Numbered from the stretch's first letter, positions 37,946-49,782 are shown. The stretch: DNA of 56,914 nucleotides from Acaryochloris sp. CRU_2_0 (GCA_012034865.1 JAAUOM010000013.1:1-56914), one strand, 5' to 3'. The notes: generated by a model from the sequence alone, not told the origin. Numbers and translations are program-made.

Positions 37946-38596
37946 TCAAACAGCCTCTAGAAGCTTGATATTTTCAAAGCAAAACTCTTGTCGTTCAAGC
38001 TGTCCTTCAAACTCAGTTTCAATCATCCGGCGACACAAAATGAAGTAATTCCCTACTTGCTCATACTCATCTGTAAATCTGCTTTTGCCCCCTTGTTGCT
38101 CCCCGGTTTTGGGGTCATGGTAAACCGAGTCATATTGATGGGAAAGATAGCCTTCCCCAGTGTTGTGGCTGTTAAAGGTATGAATAGTGACTACCACACC
38201 ATGAATGTGACGATGTACCATGGTGACTTCCTGATTTTTGACCTCATACTTGTCCCCAGCTGCCTTGCCGCCCATCAAAATTTCAACGGCTCCATCCTCC
38301 TTCGTTTGACCGTAGGAAAAGATGTTTTTGCCATGGGTTTCGGTAAAGGAACGACGAACACGATGAATGGTCATTTCCAAAAGCTGAGAGTGAATCACCT
38401 GCTTAGCCTCCTCATCCTCAACCCCGAGTACCTCTAACTTGAGGTCAGCATCCACATGAGCTTGCCCCTGAAAAGTTTGATCGCTAATCCTGTAGACCAC
38501 ATCAACAGTATAGCCAGGGAACTCCTTGTCCCAGGTGTAGCGATTTTCGTAGGCTTCTCGGAACAAATCTTCCGCTGTTAAGGTGGTTGCCGTCAT
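37946..38596 (-). CDS. DUF3386 family protein
   Basis: A 216-residue soluble protein beginning TATTLTAEDLFREAYENRYT, with VHRHIHGVVVTIHTFNSHNT and a C-terminal FILCRRMIETEFEGQLERQE. This matches the cyanobacterial and plastid DUF3386 family as I know it; function unknown. The gene overlaps nothing and is convergent with leuS, 28 bases away. It follows the MPBQ methyltransferase on the same strand by about 90 bases. Confidence 0.8.
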   Translation of the reverse strand: MTATTLTAEDLFREAYENRYTWDKEFPGYTVDVVYRISDQTFQGQAHVDADLKLEVLGVEDEEAKQVIHSQLLEMTIHRVRRSFTETHGKNIFSYGQTKEDGAVEILMGGKAAGDKYEVKNQEVTMVHRHIHGVVVTIHTFNSHNTGEGYLSHQYDSVYHDPKTGEQQGGKSRFTDEYEQVGNYFILCRRMIETEFEGQLERQEFCFENIKLLEAV

Positions 38597-38689
38597 TCAT
38601 CTCTCCTACTTACAGCAAACTTATGGTAATTATCGCTTTTTTAAGCATACAGTGTCTATTCATCTCTCTGTGAGGTCTAAGATGCCGAA

Positions 38690-39676
38690 TTATATGCGTG
38701 CCGTTTGGTGGGTAACGGTCTGTTGGGCTGGGGGCAAAGGCTGCGATCGTTGAGCACGGAACAGTCCAAATCGACACAACCCAGTGCCAAAGGCCAACCG
38801 CATCAGCAAGATGGTGGGCACCTCTCGCAGGGATTTCAGCAGCCCAGAAAAGCCAAACTTTACTAATCCCGACGGTCGAGCTACACCTTGCCAAATGGAA
38901 TCTAGCCAAGAGGGAAGGGTTTCTTGCGTCCAATCAGTGGTTACGATCTTGCCTGCGACTAAACCTGTAGCCACCAACTCCTCAGCAAACCCCTCAATAC
39001 TGGCAAAAGCCGGATGAGACCACTGATCAAGCAACTGTCGCAGGACAGGGCGTTCCCAAAAGTTGAGAGGGTTATGGCGATCATCCCTTTGGTTCCAATC
39101 AGCCAATACCAAAATACCCCCCGGCTTGAGAATTCGCATCAATTCCTTGGCAAACACCGCCTTATCTGGCATATGGGGACCCGCTTCCACAGACCACACC
39201 ACATCAAAGCTGGCATCTGGATAGGATAACGCCATGGCATCATCAACCCGAAACTGAGCATCTACACCCTCTGGGGTCAGCTCCTGCGCCCGCTGAACTT
39301 GTTTGGGGCTAATGGTTATTCCTGTAACCAAGAATCCATACTCTTGGGCTAAAACCCGGCTACTGCCGCCAAAGCCACACCCCACATCTAATAGAGTCGT
39401 TCCAGGTGGGAATTGATCCAGTCCACCCCAAACCACCATTTCATGGACAAAATCAGACTTAGCTTTTAAGAAGTTTTTCCGTCGAGGGGGTGAGCCATAA
39501 TGCCCCAGATGGATATGTTCGCCCCAGTAAAACTCTAAAATCCCGTCTTCTGTCCATTGATCATAGGAGTTGGCAACTGAATCAGCGGATTGATACCGAC
39601 GAGCGGTGAGCAAATAGGCGGCAATACCTGCCAAAACCAGCCCTAGAAAAGTGATCAGGGCAAACACAACATTCAT
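38690..39676 (-). CDS. MPBQ/MSBQ methyltransferase (tocopherol and plastoquinone synthesis)
   Basis: A 328-residue membrane-anchored SAM methyltransferase, closely resembling Synechocystis Sll0418. A hydrophobic N-terminal helix (5-24) precedes YQSADSVANSYDQWTEDGIL and EFYWGEHIHLGHYG; SAM motif I LLDVGCGFGGSS lies at residues 95-106, followed by VWSVEAGPHMPDKAVFAKEL and LADWNQRDDR. The family methylates 2-methyl-6-phytyl- (or solanyl-) benzoquinol in tocopherol and plastoquinone pathways. It is divergent from crtP-crtB. Confidence 0.93.
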   Translation of the reverse strand: MNVVFALITFLGLVLAGIAAYLLTARRYQSADSVANSYDQWTEDGILEFYWGEHIHLGHYGSPPRRKNFLKAKSDFVHEMVVWGGLDQFPPGTTLLDVGCGFGGSSRVLAQEYGFLVTGITISPKQVQRAQELTPEGVDAQFRVDDAMALSYPDASFDVVWSVEAGPHMPDKAVFAKELMRILKPGGILVLADWNQRDDRHNPLNFWERPVLRQLLDQWSHPAFASIEGFAEELVATGLVAGKIVTTDWTQETLPSWLDSIWQGVARPSGLVKFGFSGLLKSLREVPTILLMRLAFGTGLCRFGLFRAQRSQPLPPAQQTVTHQTARI

Positions 39677-42295
<2,619 letters not shown>

Positions 42296-42412
42296 ACCAA
42301 TACCTCAAGGGCTGCGGATGCTCTTCTCAACCATAGGCTAAAATATTAAGAAATATTATTGTCTGCTCAACTTATAGAGTGACAGCAGCTATTTGCGGAT
42401 TATGGTCTGGTT

Positions 42413-43288
42413 ATGAAATGTATCATCCACCGACGTGCTGAGTTTTCCGCCAGCCATCGGTATTGGTTACCTGAACTCTCTGAGTTAGAAAACCAACAAC
42501 AATTTGGTCTTTGTACGCAAACCCCCGGTCATGGGCATAACTATGTTTTATACGTCTCTATGTGGGGAGAGCTTGATTCCTACGGCATGGTTTTGAATCT
42601 CTCAGATGTCAAGCAGATCATTCATCAAGAGATCACTGGCCAATTGAATTTTGCCTATTTGAATGAGGTTTGGCCTGAATTTGAGCAAACCTTACCCACC
42701 ACTGAACAGGTAGCACGGGTCATCTGGCAGCGGCTGAACCACCACCTACCCTTAGTAAACATTCAACTTTTTGAACATCCCCAACTGTGGGCCGACTATA
42801 AAGGAGCGGGTATGCAAGCCTATTTAACTGTTGGTAGTCATTTTAGTGCAGCACACCGACTGGCACTTCCTGATCTGAATTTTGAGGAGAATAGCGCCAT
42901 TTATGGCAAATGTGCTCGACCCAATGGACATGGCCATAACTATCACCTAGATGTGACAGTTACAGGGGAAATTGATCCACGCACAGGTATGATTGTGGAT
43001 TTGGTGACCCTACAGCAAGTCGTAGAAAAAACCGTTTTAGAGCCGTTAGACCATACGTTTTTGAATAAGGATATTCCCTACTTCGCGGAGGTGGTTCCTA
43101 CTGCGGAAAACATTGCTGTCTATATTGCCCATCTCCTGCGACAGCCCATTCAACGCTTAGGTGCCCAGCTCCATCGCATCAAAATCATTGAAAGCCCCAA
43201 TAATGCTTGTGAAGTCCTCTGTGCAGATCTTGGAGAGCCGCCTTTAACCATTTTAAATACAATGAGTGAGCCTGTTTTAGTGGCGTAG
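42413..43288 (+). CDS. Tandem-domain 6-carboxytetrahydropterin / 6-pyruvoyltetrahydropterin synthase homologue
   Basis: A 291-residue protein with two PTPS (QueD) domains. Domain 2 (about 136-290) has all key residues: zinc His148, His173 and His175, catalytic Cys167, the Asp-His pair in LDHTFLN (213-214) and Glu260. Domain 1 (1-130) keeps the zinc histidines (15, 40, 42) and Cys34, but the Asp-His position reads LNFAYLN, so it is probably inactive or altered. The family works in queuosine, biopterin or folate-related pterin metabolism. It stands alone. Confidence 0.85.
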   Translation: MKCIIHRRAEFSASHRYWLPELSELENQQQFGLCTQTPGHGHNYVLYVSMWGELDSYGMVLNLSDVKQIIHQEITGQLNFAYLNEVWPEFEQTLPTTEQVARVIWQRLNHHLPLVNIQLFEHPQLWADYKGAGMQAYLTVGSHFSAAHRLALPDLNFEENSAIYGKCARPNGHGHNYHLDVTVTGEIDPRTGMIVDLVTLQQVVEKTVLEPLDHTFLNKDIPYFAEVVPTAENIAVYIAHLLRQPIQRLGAQLHRIKIIESPNNACEVLCADLGEPPLTILNTMSEPVLVA

Positions 43289-43312
43289 TTTGCTAGAACT
43301 TGCTGTGCAAAA

Positions 43313-43342
43313 AAGCTGGAAGAAAAGCTTTTCTTCCAGCTT
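43313..43342. terminator. Perfect 30-base palindrome, convergent terminator
   Basis: AAGCTGGAAGAAAAG is followed immediately by its exact reverse complement, giving a 15-base-pair arm each way. It lies between the 3' ends of the PTPS gene and the lipoprotein gene. On the minus strand the stem is followed by extra T residues (from A 43309-43312), a typical intrinsic terminator for the lipoprotein; on the plus strand the T-run is short. Confidence 0.75.
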
Positions 43343-43381
43343 GATCCATTCTCAATACATCCTTGGGAATGCTAGTTCAGA

Positions 43382-43852
43382 CTATCCCAGTTTGATGCCA
43401 CTAATGGATTTGACTAGGTTTTGCAAGTCAGCCACCAGCTTGGTTTTGTCTGGTTGGCCTGCACTGAGATCCGTTTTGATGACTTCAATGCTTTCTTGAA
43501 TGGGCTTGGCAGAATCGGCATTAATGCTGTCTTTGAGGGCTGGCCAAGCGTCTTGGACTTTAGTAAATTCTGTTTTAGCTGTGGCAAAGTCACCCGTTTT
43601 GGCCGCATCCAGGGTGGCGGTGACCCCATCTTTCATGCCCGTCACTTTATCTTTGAGAGCAACAACATCAGTAGCTTTCTCAACGTTTTCAACGGCTGTA
43701 GTCTTTGCCTCTTCGGCTTTTGTCTTGGCTTGCTCGGTGGTTTCTTTGGCTTTGTCAGCAGCCTCATTAACGGTCTTGTTCGCTTCTGCACAAGCTGTAA
43801 GGGAGAATAGGCTGAATAGCCCTATGATTAAAGCTGATTTTAGTCGGAGCAT
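43382..43852 (-). CDS. Hypothetical lipoprotein with a coiled-coil Lys/Ala/Glu-rich segment
   Basis: A 156-residue protein with a lipoprotein signal (ALIIGLFSLFSLTAC, lipobox LTAC, Cys21). Residues 25-60 are a long Lys/Glu/Ala/Thr-rich amphipathic helix with repeated KAKETTEQAKTKAEEAKTTA-like units, as in LEA-like or apolipoprotein-like helices. The rest (DAAKTGDFATAKTEFTKVQD and a C-terminal LVADLQNLVKSISGIKLG) is helical. I recognise no family; membrane-associated structural role is only a guess. Confidence 0.75.
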   Translation of the reverse strand: MLRLKSALIIGLFSLFSLTACAEANKTVNEAADKAKETTEQAKTKAEEAKTTAVENVEKATDVVALKDKVTGMKDGVTATLDAAKTGDFATAKTEFTKVQDAWPALKDSINADSAKPIQESIEVIKTDLSAGQPDKTKLVADLQNLVKSISGIKLG

Positions 43853-44117
43853 AGTATTGTGCCTCTAAGTATTTATACTTTACTTTTCCAGGTAATATTA
43901 TCGAGAACATAGGATATTTATACAAGTCTCTTTGGGCCAGTTGATCAGAGTGGTACCTTGAGAATGATCGACTATATAGTAGTCAGCGTTAGATATAAAC
44001 CTATAATTCTCAAAATACCCCTAATATAATCCTTGAAATCTTCAATTTCAGAGTTAAGCTGAATTTTAGACTGATCACGTCTGTTTTTATCTAGAGAAAT
44101 GTATTGATTTTTGAGCT

Positions 44118-44663
44118 GTGGCAAAATTTTATCCTGAATTGACCTCAACCCTGCAAGCGTTCATTGCCCAACAACAGATCTTTTTTACCGCGTCTGCACC
44201 CACCCAAGGTCGGATTAACCTTTCGCCTAAGGGTATGAGTACATTTCGCTGTATTAGCCCACAAGCAGTTGCTTATTTGGATTTAACGGGGAGTGGTAAC
44301 GAAACCAGTGCCCATATTGCCGAAAATGGCCGCTTGACGATCATGTTTTGCAGCTTTGTGGGTGAGCCTTTGATTTTGAGGCTCTATGGTCAAGGCGAGG
44401 TGGTGCGCCCGCGAGATCGCACCTGGTCTCACTGGTTGGCCTACTTTGAGGAATTGCCAGGAACCCGACAAATTGTAGTCCTGCACATTGAGTCAGTGCA
44501 AACTTCCTGTGGGTTTGGGGTGCCCCTATACGAGTACCAAGGGAATCGAGATCGCCTCATCCATTGGGCAACCCAAAAAGGATCAGCAGGCTTACAGACC
44601 TACCAACACCAGAACAACCAAGTCAGCATTGATGGCTATCCGACTGATCTATTTGCAGGCTAA
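44118..44663 (+). CDS. Pyridoxamine 5'-phosphate oxidase-like FMN-binding split-barrel protein
   Basis: A 181-residue protein starting at GTG 44118. It has FFTASAPTQGRINLSPKGMS near residue 23, VAYLDLTGSGNETSAHIAEN near residue 52, and RLTIMFCSFVGEPLILRLYG near residue 73, the split-barrel flavin-binding layout of the PNPOx-like family, and QTSCGFGVPLYEYQGNR near the C-terminus. Such proteins use FMN or F420-like cofactors or bind heme. Its substrate is unknown. It is followed by rpmG after 121 bases. Confidence 0.82.
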   Translation: MAKFYPELTSTLQAFIAQQQIFFTASAPTQGRINLSPKGMSTFRCISPQAVAYLDLTGSGNETSAHIAENGRLTIMFCSFVGEPLILRLYGQGEVVRPRDRTWSHWLAYFEELPGTRQIVVLHIESVQTSCGFGVPLYEYQGNRDRLIHWATQKGSAGLQTYQHQNNQVSIDGYPTDLFAG

Positions 44664-44784
44664 GGGTTCTATACAAATAATTTGTGATGGATTGAAAATC
44701 TTAAAAAAATTGTGGCTAATATCAAGCTAGTCATGAGATAATTATTGTTTGTGTCCAATTGGAAATTTGAAGCGGTAAAAGCTT

Positions 44785-44973
44785 ATGGCAAAAGGGGTTC
44801 GGATCATCGTGACATTAGAGTGTACCGAATGTCGGACAAATCCCAGCAAGCGATCGCCAGGGGTGTCTCGGTACACAACCACCAAAAACCGACGGAATAC
44901 CACCGCTCGGCTAGAACTCAAAAAGTTTTGTACCCATTGCAACAAACACACCAACCATAAAGAAATTAAGTGA
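44785..44973 (+). CDS. rpmG: 50S ribosomal protein L33
   Basis: A 62-residue L33: [20 protein letters not shown], then [20 protein letters not shown] and a [11 protein letters not shown] end. Both Cys pairs (CTEC and CTHC) are present, so it is the zinc-binding form. It precedes rpsR by 79 bases. Confidence 0.96.
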   Translation: MAKGVRIIVTLECTECRTNPSKRSPGVSRYTTTKNRRNTTARLELKKFCTHCNKHTNHKEIK

Positions 44974-45052
44974 GCACAAGACAACCTCTTTCTCTGTTTC
45001 TTGCTCTAACCTCTTACCTTAAAATTCGCAGTTCGTTCAATACCCACTATTT

Positions 45053-45268
45053 ATGTCTTATTACCGACGTCGAGTTTCTCCCATCAAACCTGGTGATCCG
45101 ATTGACTATAAGGATGTTGATCTCCTTCGCCGTTTCATTACTGAACGGGGCAAAATCTTACCCCGTCGGATTACTGGCCTAACCGCTCGACAACAGAGGG
45201 ACTTAACCCGCTCCATCAAGCAAGCTCGCGTCCTGGCTTTACTTCCTTTTATTAACCGAGAAGGCTAA
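45053..45268 (+). CDS. rpsR: 30S ribosomal protein S18
   Basis: A 71-residue S18 with [20 protein letters not shown] and [20 protein letters not shown] followed by RVLALLPF, all canonical. S18 pairs with S6 on the 30S platform. The rpmG-rpsR order, followed by an RNase II-type gene, is the familiar cyanobacterial arrangement. Confidence 0.97.
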   Translation: MSYYRRRVSPIKPGDPIDYKDVDLLRRFITERGKILPRRITGLTARQQRDLTRSIKQARVLALLPFINREG

Positions 45269-45387
45269 CCCTGAAGCTAGACCAGGGATCAATAAAACTT
45301 GGCAAAAGCAAAGCTCAACCGCTAAACCTATAATAAATAGGTGAGTTCTCGAATGCCATCACTGCTGAAATTGGATGAGCCAATGGA

Positions 45388-47430
45388 GTGGAGAAAGGAA
45401 CTTTAATAGAATTCAAAGTCAAGGGAGAGGTTGCTGATGGCCAGCGTCCTTTCCAATTGGGGGTAGTGGATCGACCAGAAGGCAAGAAACACTGGATCGT
45501 TGTGGATCAAAAGGGTCAATCCCATACGTTGCATCCCCGCCAATTCACGTTTATTGTACCTGAGCAAACCTATACACCAGCAGAGATTGCTGATTTTCAA
45601 GCCGCTGCGGCATCTTGCATGGATCCCGCTAACCTAGAAGTCGCTTGGGAAATTTTGCTAGAAGAAGAAGGCATGGTGGCCCCTGCTGATCTTGCCCAAT
45701 TGCTATACTCCGATCAAAGTCCCTCGCAGTGTTATGCTGCCCACTGTTTATTGGCAGATGATCGCCTTTACTTTAAGCAAAAAGGAGACCGCTACGAACC
45801 GCGTTCCGCTAGCCAGGTGGCTGAACTTCAACATCAGTTAAGCCAACAAGCCAAGCGCTTACAAGAACAACAAGCCTTTTACCAGCGGTTAGCCCAGGTC
45901 ATCGCTGGGGATAAAGTGGAATGGGAGAGTTGCGATCGCCCCTACATCCAAGCCCTCGAAAAGTTTGCATCCCTGGGGGACGAAGCCTCCACAAAAGCGA
46001 CAGCCGTTGAGATCCTATCCACCTTGAATCGAGGCACCAATGCTGAAGCAGCCTTCCAATTATTAGTCGATCTCCACCATTGGCATCCTCACGAAAATCT
46101 ATTTCTACACCGGAGCAAAATCCCAGTTCAGTTTTCATCGACCCTTATTACTGCTGTTAACCAACTCCTTGAGATGCCTCCTCCTGACTTGCATCCTGAT
46201 CGCCATGATATGACCAGTTTGAAAGTCTATACCATTGATGACGAAAGCACATCAGAAATTGATGATGGCCTCAGCTTAGAGTTTCTGCCAGAAGGCAAAC
46301 AACGGCTATGGGTGCATATTGCCGATCCGAGTCGTTGGATCACCTTAGGCGATGAGCTAGATCGCGAAGCCCAACGTCGAGGCACAACGGTCTATTTACC
46401 CACAGGCATGATTCCCATGTTCCCAATGGAACTGTCAACGGGGCCAATGAGCTTGGTACAAGGTCAGGTATGCTGTGCCCTCAGTTTTGGCATCCTCCTC
46501 ACAGAGGCAGGCGCTATTGAAGCCTATGACATCCGCTGCAGCCAAGTGCAGCCGACCTACCGTCTTACCTACGCAGATGTGGATGAAATGCTAGAGCTAG
46601 GCGTAGAAGCCGAGCCAGAACTCTTGGCGATTGCCGATTGGGCTCGGCGTCGGCAAGTCTGGCGAAAATCCCAAGGGGCGATCAGCATTCAAATGCCAGA
46701 AGCCTCCATTAAAGTAGAGGGGGAGCACGTTGACATCCAGGTCTTATACGATTCCCCAGCTCGTAATCTTGTCGCCGAAATGATGATCTTAACGGGGGAA
46801 GTGGCCGCCCGTTATGGCCAGGATCATGACTTGCCGTTACCCTTCCGTCATCAACCCCAACCTGAGTTACCCCCGCAAGAGGAGTTATTGCAACTGCCCC
46901 CTGGGTTTGTCCGCTCCTGTGCCCTACGCAGTTGTATGCCTCGCAGTGAAATTAGCATTAGTCCCGCGAGACATGCCAGTTTAGGCTTAGAGAGCTATTG
47001 TCAGGTGACCTCCCCTATTCGTCGTTACGCAGATTTGGTAGCCCATTTTCAAATTAAAGCCCATCTCCGGCAGGAGCCGTTCCCTTTTAGCAAGACGGAT
47101 TTGACCACCCTCATTCCCAGCGTGACGACGGCGGCTCAAGAAGCGACTCTCTTAGAGCGACAAACCAATCGCTACTGGAGTTTGGAGTATCTGCGACAAC
47201 ATACTCAGCAAGTGTGGCCTGCCCTGGTTTTAAGGTGGTTACGCGAATCTGAAAATTTAGCCTTGATCCTCTTGGAAGATCTGGGGCTAGAACTCGTGAT
47301 CCGCCTAGACCATGCCGTCAGGCTGGGGGATCAAATTGATGTGAAAGTAGCCTCCGTCAATCCCCGCTTAGATCGCATTCAGTTACAGGAATGTTTTCCT
47401 TCAACTCCTACCTCGGCTCAAGAGGGATAA
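45388..47430 (+). CDS. RNase II/RNase R family 3'-5' exoribonuclease
   Basis: A 680-residue exoribonuclease starting at GTG 45388 (EKGTLIEFKVKGEV). The RNB catalytic domain holds VYTIDDESTSEIDDGLSLEF near residue 285, with the acidic metal ligands, and CQVTSPIRRYADLVAHFQIK near residue 540. A short S1-like segment ends the protein. The family degrades mRNA and structured RNA processively. Calling it RNase II or RNase R is not safe from sequence alone. The end overlaps the convergent DUF3318 gene by 13 bases. Confidence 0.92.
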   Translation: MEKGTLIEFKVKGEVADGQRPFQLGVVDRPEGKKHWIVVDQKGQSHTLHPRQFTFIVPEQTYTPAEIADFQAAAASCMDPANLEVAWEILLEEEGMVAPADLAQLLYSDQSPSQCYAAHCLLADDRLYFKQKGDRYEPRSASQVAELQHQLSQQAKRLQEQQAFYQRLAQVIAGDKVEWESCDRPYIQALEKFASLGDEASTKATAVEILSTLNRGTNAEAAFQLLVDLHHWHPHENLFLHRSKIPVQFSSTLITAVNQLLEMPPPDLHPDRHDMTSLKVYTIDDESTSEIDDGLSLEFLPEGKQRLWVHIADPSRWITLGDELDREAQRRGTTVYLPTGMIPMFPMELSTGPMSLVQGQVCCALSFGILLTEAGAIEAYDIRCSQVQPTYRLTYADVDEMLELGVEAEPELLAIADWARRRQVWRKSQGAISIQMPEASIKVEGEHVDIQVLYDSPARNLVAEMMILTGEVAARYGQDHDLPLPFRHQPQPELPPQEELLQLPPGFVRSCALRSCMPRSEISISPARHASLGLESYCQVTSPIRRYADLVAHFQIKAHLRQEPFPFSKTDLTTLIPSVTTAAQEATLLERQTNRYWSLEYLRQHTQQVWPALVLRWLRESENLALILLEDLGLELVIRLDHAVRLGDQIDVKVASVNPRLDRIQLQECFPSTPTSAQEG

Positions 47431-48089
47431 TTGTGCATATCCGGTACCCGGTTGCGCTCGGCTCGTATCGATTGGCTCCTGGCTTTGGCTTCGGCAGCGC
47501 TAGCTTTTAGGGCTTGTAGACGGGTTTCATAACGCTTGCGGTTACGGCGGCTGGGGGATTGTTCGATCAAGATTTTTAGGGCACTTCCCAAACTTTTATA
47601 GGCATTGGGGAGGGTGTAACCAAATCGAGTGGCGAGGGCGATCGCTTTTTGATCCGCTGAGGTCAGATCGTCAATACTTTTCTGGGAGTTATTACGCTGA
47701 TACAATCGCCATCCAGACACCCCACACAGTCCCAAGGCCAGGATTAACAACCAACCATCTTGAACCCAAAGTTCACCCACAGCTCCCCCTAAACCAATGG
47801 CGAGGGCGGCCATTTCCCAGCCATCTCTGGGAATCGTGTCATTTTGGATGCGAGCCACTTGGTGCCAGAACAGCAAGTTACGCTGATCCTTGGCAAATTG
47901 CTCCCAACGCAGCAGATCGATTTGAATTTCCACCTCATCTTGACCCAATTCTTCACAGGTGATCAAAGAGGCATTGGTGGCAGTCGTCGCTTCTACGGTA
48001 ACCCAGCTTTGCAACTCCGGTGGCAAGAGCGTTCGCAATCGCCGCAGTTCACTCATTTCAGCCCGAGCAGAAGATGTTCCGTAGACCAT
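47418..48089 (-). CDS. DUF3318 family membrane protein
   Basis: A 223-residue protein with ELRRLRTLLPPELQSWVTVE at the N-terminus, two hydrophobic helices (about 98-130: MAALAIGLGGAVGELW and GWLLILALGLCGVSGW), and a basic coiled-coil C-terminus (RRNRKRYETRLQALKASAAE). It matches the cyanobacterial DUF3318 family as I know it, with unknown function. A Met at codon 12 (48056) is an alternative start. It is convergent with the exoribonuclease gene. Confidence 0.75.
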   Translation of the reverse strand: MVYGTSSARAEMSELRRLRTLLPPELQSWVTVEATTATNASLITCEELGQDEVEIQIDLLRWEQFAKDQRNLLFWHQVARIQNDTIPRDGWEMAALAIGLGGAVGELWVQDGWLLILALGLCGVSGWRLYQRNNSQKSIDDLTSADQKAIALATRFGYTLPNAYKSLGSALKILIEQSPSRRNRKRYETRLQALKASAAEAKARSQSIRAERNRVPDMHNYPS

Positions 48090-48183
48090 AAATTTACAAC
48101 TGAAAAGATAAACAACAACCGTATATCAGGATCTATATATTAGGAGTATAACTGGCTTCTTCCTGTTCAGCCGCATAAGCGTT

Positions 48184-49104
48184 TTACCCTAATCCTAACT
48201 GTTGTAGAACGGGTTGGGTGGAAACCACATGTTTTTCTAAGCCTAACTTTTTGGGTGCAATCCCCAAGGCCAAACCGACCAACTGGGGGAGATGTAGAAC
48301 CGGCAAACCCAGCTTTGCGCCCATAATTTTTTCGACTTCTGGTTGACGCGAATCTAAATTGAGATGACACAGGGGACAGGGGGTAATCAAGCAATCTGCA
48401 CCAGCAACAATGGCCTCTTGAATTCTGCTGCCAGCCATCATAAACGATTGCTCGGTCGCATAGCTAGCCAAGGGCCAACCACAGCATTGAGTCCGTCCCT
48501 GGTAATAAATGGGTGTTGCATCCAAGGCTAAAAAGACATTTTCCATCGAAGAAGGATGCACAGGATCATCAAAGGGCAAGCTCTTTTGGGCGCGCAGCAG
48601 ATAGCACCCATAGAATGCAGCACACCTCAACCCACTGAGTTTGTGTTTGACTTGGAGGGTAAGAGCTTCTAAACCGTAATCCCCAACTAAGGCCCACAGA
48701 AGATGTTTGACTTCGGTACTGCCTTGGTAAGGGGAACAATGCTGCTCTGACAAGAGGGTATTGACCTGGTTGAAATATTCCGTATTCGTCTGTTGAGCCT
48801 CTTTAAGTCGTTCATCCACATGGCCAATCACCCCTTGGCAGGTGCTGCAATGGGTCAGTAAGGGTAGGTTGAGTTGTTCGGCTAAGGCAATGTTGCGGGC
48901 ATTCACGGTATCTTCTAGGAGTTGGGAATCTTCTTTGAACGTGCCCGAGCCACAGCAGGCGGCTTTTTTCAGTTCCACCAGCTCAATGCCCAAGGCTTGA
49001 GTCATCGCCTGGGTAGACATATATAGCTCTCGACAGGCTCCTTGGGCAACACAGCCTGGGAAATAAGCATATTTGAGCATTGGAGCAGTCATACTTTCAC
49101 CCAT
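48184..49104 (-). CDS. HdrB-like protein with two CCG (cysteine-rich) domains
   Basis: A 306-residue protein with two CCG motifs: YFPGCVAQ...ACCGSG...HCSTCQG in the first half and FYGCYLL...QCCGWP...PCPLC in the second. This is the B subunit type of heterodisulfide reductase and the C-terminal domain of glycolate and succinate oxidoreductases, which bind non-cubane [4Fe-4S] clusters. It is alone; no HdrA, HdrC or flavoprotein partner is adjacent. The electron partner and substrate are unknown. Start could be Met1 or Met9 (49080). Confidence 0.82.
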   Translation of the reverse strand: MGESMTAPMLKYAYFPGCVAQGACRELYMSTQAMTQALGIELVELKKAACCGSGTFKEDSQLLEDTVNARNIALAEQLNLPLLTHCSTCQGVIGHVDERLKEAQQTNTEYFNQVNTLLSEQHCSPYQGSTEVKHLLWALVGDYGLEALTLQVKHKLSGLRCAAFYGCYLLRAQKSLPFDDPVHPSSMENVFLALDATPIYYQGRTQCCGWPLASYATEQSFMMAGSRIQEAIVAGADCLITPCPLCHLNLDSRQPEVEKIMGAKLGLPVLHLPQLVGLALGIAPKKLGLEKHVVSTQPVLQQLGLG

Positions 49105-49536
49105 GATGGCAGGAACTGAGAGTTCAGTAAAATTGTGCAGACTGATGCAAACGTTGAGTCTATGTCGATGCTAGTGCAACGCTAGCATGTTGGCTTTTGA
49201 ATTTAGGCTGAGTGGGGTTGAACATTAACAAATGGCAAAACTCTCTGCCCTGATTGAGGCCACGACTGGTTCGTCCACCTTCAATCAATTCAGGCTGAGA
49301 CAGCGTGAATTTATGTAGGAAATAGAAAATAAGATCCATGCTTTCAGCAAGAGCGGTTTCAGATTACTATGGAATGAATGGCTGAAATCCTGAGATCATG
49401 GATAAAGCTGTTCTTGCATTTTTGAGCAATGACAACTGTAGATAGCTCGTTGTAAATCCTGTCTGAATTGGCTTCGTCATCTGAAGTCGAGGCTGACTTT
49501 GACAACGAGGGCGTAGTTTGAGAGAAATGAAAACCT
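49105..49536. other. Divergent intergenic region between the HdrB-like gene and acpP
   Basis: 432 bases without a gene. It holds the promoters of both neighbours and the inverted repeat at 49168-49188. A stop-free minus-strand frame over 49359-49769 runs antisense through acpP and has no family match. Confidence 0.4.
49168..49188. promoter_or_regulatory. Inverted repeat upstream of the HdrB-like gene
   Basis: ATGCTAG at 49168-49174 and CTAGCAT at 49182-49188 form a perfect seven-base inverted repeat with a seven-base spacer, 64 bases upstream of the HdrB-like start. The size and symmetry suit a dimeric regulator site, but no protein is identified. Confidence 0.35.
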
Positions 49537-49782
49537 ATGAGTGAGTCGGAAATTTTTGACAAAGTCAAAGACATTGTTGCTGAGCAATTGAGTGTCGACG
49601 CCAGCAAGGTAACCCCAGAAGCAAGCTTCCAAAATGATCTAGATGCTGACTCTCTGGATGTTGTAGAAATGGTCATGGCCTTAGAAGAAGCCTTTGATAT
49701 CGAAATCCCCGATGAAGCGGCTGAAGCGATCCAAACCGTCCAAGATGCTGTCAACTTTATTGGTGGCAAAGTAGCGGCTTAG
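49537..49782 (+). CDS. acpP: Acyl carrier protein
   Basis: An 81-residue acidic ACP with the phosphopantetheine motif [19 protein letters not shown]; Ser39 carries the prosthetic group. It starts at ATG 49537 with [20 protein letters not shown] shuttles fatty-acid intermediates to the condensing enzymes; the next gene is fabF, the classic pairing. Confidence 0.98.
   Translation: MSESEIFDKVKDIVAEQLSVDASKVTPEASFQNDLDADSLDVVEMVMALEEAFDIEIPDEAAEAIQTVQDAVNFIGGKVAA

Noticed and set aside
37988-38437. A 149-codon plus-strand open frame opposite DUF3386
   Set aside because: Antisense to a well-supported gene on the other strand, with a repetitive hydrophobic product and no family match.
43313-43342. 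Palindrome as an origin or attachment site
   Set aside because: Position between convergent 3' ends and a T-run on one side fit a terminator better.
49359-49769. A 136-codon minus-strand open frame antisense to acpP
   Set aside because: Its Ser-rich composition mirrors the acpP codons and it resembles no family; acpP is certain.
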